From positions 1 to 10,718 of the forward strand of contig QGUS01000036.1 in NCBI GenBank assembly GCA_003242515.1: DNA of 10,718 nucleotides. Reading direction: 5' to 3'. This DNA comes from Actinomycetota bacterium. GTDB lineage: Bacteria > Actinomycetota > Acidimicrobiia > Spongiisociales > ZC4RG35. The notes under the pieces are model-generated. The model was not told the origin of the DNA. It was given only the letters and a program-made list of their open reading frames with translations, and ran no database searches. The stretch's first letter is position 1. The number at the start of each line of letters is the position of its first letter. The position numbers and the translations under genes are program-made. Below are positions 9,722 to 10,718 of the stretch, piece by piece.

Positions 9722-10375
9722 ATGGCTACACCATATATGCAGGTCCGCATGGACTCGCCCGCCTCGACCCAGGACGAGGCCCGGGCGAGGCTGCGTGACG
9801 TCCCGGTCGTCGTCATCGCCGAACGACAGGAGGCGGGGCGGGGCCGCACGGGGTCCGAATGGTGGAACGCCCCCCGGGGGCTGGCGGTCTCGGTCGCATT
9901 CCGTCGTGAGTCGGCGGACTTCAGGCCGTTCTCGCTGATGGCGGGCGTCGCCGCGGCCCGGGCCATCCCCGGAGTGGGCCTGAAGTGGCCGAACGACATC
10001 ATGGTCTCGGACATGAAGGCGGGCGGGATCCTCGTCGAGCTTCAGGACGACGTGGTGGTGGCCGGCATGGGCCTGAACCTGTGGTGGCCCGACGCGCCGG
10101 AGGGGGCCGCCGCCCTCTACGACGAGGACCCGGGCCCGGAGCGTCACGCCGAGATCGGTGCCTTGTGGGCGGCGGAGTTCCTCCGCATCGTCGGCGAGCC
10201 CGGCTGGCCGCGTGACGAGTACCGGAAGCACTGCGTCACCCTCGGCTGGGTGATCACCTGGGAGCCGGAAGGGGAGGGGCGTGCCCTCGACGTCGCCCCC
10301 GACGGCGGCCTCGTCGTCGAGACCGGGTTAGGGGTGGAGGTCCTCCACGCCGGCCGCGTGCGCCACATCCGTTGA
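9722..10375 (+). CDS. birA: Biotin protein ligase (biotin--[acetyl-CoA carboxylase] ligase)
   Basis: Makes biotinyl-AMP and attaches biotin to the carrier lysine of carboxylases; its natural target here is Lys542 of the neighbouring alpha chain. The 217 residues contain STQDEA (15-20, equivalent to the usual STN block), the biotin/ATP loop AGRGRTGSEWWNAPRGLAVS (38-57), LKWPNDIMV (87-95), the active Lys99 in KAGGILVE, and VAGMGLNLWWP (113-123). The C-terminal small domain (about 172-217) is present. There is no N-terminal helix-turn-helix, so this is a ligase only and cannot act as a biotin-operon repressor like the E. coli protein. I use the ATG at 9722, preceded by GGGAAACGAG; ATG codons at 9737 and 9749 are alternatives that keep the core. 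It diverges from the carboxylase beta gene across 46 bases, a neighbourly arrangement of enzyme and its modifying partner. Confidence 0.92.
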   Translation: MATPYMQVRMDSPASTQDEARARLRDVPVVVIAERQEAGRGRTGSEWWNAPRGLAVSVAFRRESADFRPFSLMAGVAAARAIPGVGLKWPNDIMVSDMKAGGILVELQDDVVVAGMGLNLWWPDAPEGAAALYDEDPGPERHAEIGALWAAEFLRIVGEPGWPRDEYRKHCVTLGWVITWEPEGEGRALDVAPDGGLVVETGLGVEVLHAGRVRHIR

Positions 10376-10397
10376 CGGCGGCCCGTCGCCCCGCACC

Positions 10398-10419
10398 CGG
10401 CACCACTCGAGCCGTGCCG
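10398..10419. terminator. Possible hairpin between convergent genes
   Basis: CGGCAC (10398-10403) pairs with GTGCCG (10414-10419) across a ten-base loop inside the 61-base gap between birA and the next convergent gene. The stem is short, the loop is long for a terminator and no T-run follows, so support is modest. Confidence 0.3.
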
Positions 10420-10436
10420 CGGCCGGAGCGCGGCGC

Positions 10437-10718
10437 CTAGCCCAAGTCCTGGACTTCCGCCGGCGGGAGCGTCGCGGCGAAGAACGCCTTGATCCTGGCC
10501 ATCGCGTCGGCCGCCGCCCCGGCGTCGTAGTCGTCCGAGTCGGGGTCGCAGAACGAGTGCTTCGCCCCGGCGTACAGCAGCCACTGCCCGTGGTCGTTGC
10601 GGTTCTGGGCCTCGTCGACGGTGGAGGAGTCGATCAGCGGGTCCTCGGCGCCGTACAGCCCCAGCACCGGGATCGGGAGGTGGGCGAGGTGGTCGGCCAC
10701 CTGGACCTCGCGGTGCTC
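10437..10718 (-). CDS. Dienelactone hydrolase family protein, C-terminal part
   Basis: This is the last 93 residues of an alpha/beta hydrolase whose start lies beyond the window. The frame is open to the last base, so the GTG at 10700 should not be taken as the start. LPIPVLGLYGAEDPLID holds the acid residue Asp26 of the fragment, and YAGAKHSFCDPDSDDYD holds the catalytic His54. This order and spacing, followed by AAADAMARIKAFFAATL, is typical of the dienelactone hydrolase family; the Cys nucleophile region would be upstream. Family members hydrolyse chlorocatechol-derived dienelactones, but most annotated members have unknown substrates, so none is assigned. The stop TAG at 10439-10437 faces birA. 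Confidence 0.85.
   Translation of the reverse strand, partial: EHREVQVADHLAHLPIPVLGLYGAEDPLIDSSTVDEAQNRNDHGQWLLYAGAKHSFCDPDSDDYDAGAAADAMARIKAFFAATLPPAEVQDLG

Noticed and set aside
9676..10014. 113-residue N-terminal extension of the carboxylase beta chain
   Set aside because: The extra part is antisense to birA, has no family similarity, and a good ribosome site fixes the start at 9675.

Overview
The window is one end of a high-GC actinobacterial contig, probably metagenomic. Strong GC preference at third codon positions, a class A penicillin-binding protein with two C-terminal PASTA domains, actinobacterial-style acyl-CoA carboxylase subunits and starts without a clear ribosome site all point to Actinomycetota. 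Acidimicrobiia is my best guess, but that is inference without any database search.

The first 91 bases are not genomic. In exact order and spacing they hold a ten-T spacer, an Illumina P7-like segment, an 8-base index, the Nextera read-2 segment and a Tn5 mosaic end, all with sequencing errors. Real DNA starts at about 92.

Layout after that: (i) 92-268 (+), the tail of a small hydrophobic protein of unknown function; (ii) 265-672 (-), an unrecognised 135-residue protein behind phased TTGAC repeats and a hairpin; (iii) 740-3286 (-), a bifunctional peptidoglycan synthase; (iv) 3342-4922 (+), the catalytic chain of methylmalonyl-CoA mutase, followed after 13 bases by (v) 4936-6285 (+), a flavoprotein of the dihydrolipoamide dehydrogenase family that has lost one redox cysteine; (vi) convergent terminator hairpins at 6290-6396; (vii) 8125-9675 and 6395-8125 (-), the beta chain and the biotin-carrying alpha chain of an acetyl/propionyl-CoA carboxylase, with stop and start touching; (viii) 9722-10375 (+), biotin protein ligase, divergent from the carboxylase; (ix) 10437-10718 (-), the C-terminal part of a dienelactone hydrolase family protein, cut by the window edge.

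The central 7 kb forms a plausible metabolic unit. Biotin ligase attaches biotin to the alpha chain. The carboxylase carboxylates a short acyl-CoA, classically propionyl-CoA to (S)-methylmalonyl-CoA. After epimerisation the mutase makes succinyl-CoA. The B12-binding mutase chain, the epimerase and the mutase chaperone GTPase are not in this window. One carboxylase pocket residue (Leu409) differs from the Asp typical of propionyl-specific enzymes, so the substrate is open. I found no RNA gene, CRISPR array, insertion sequence or defence system, and nothing that amounts to a wholly new system.
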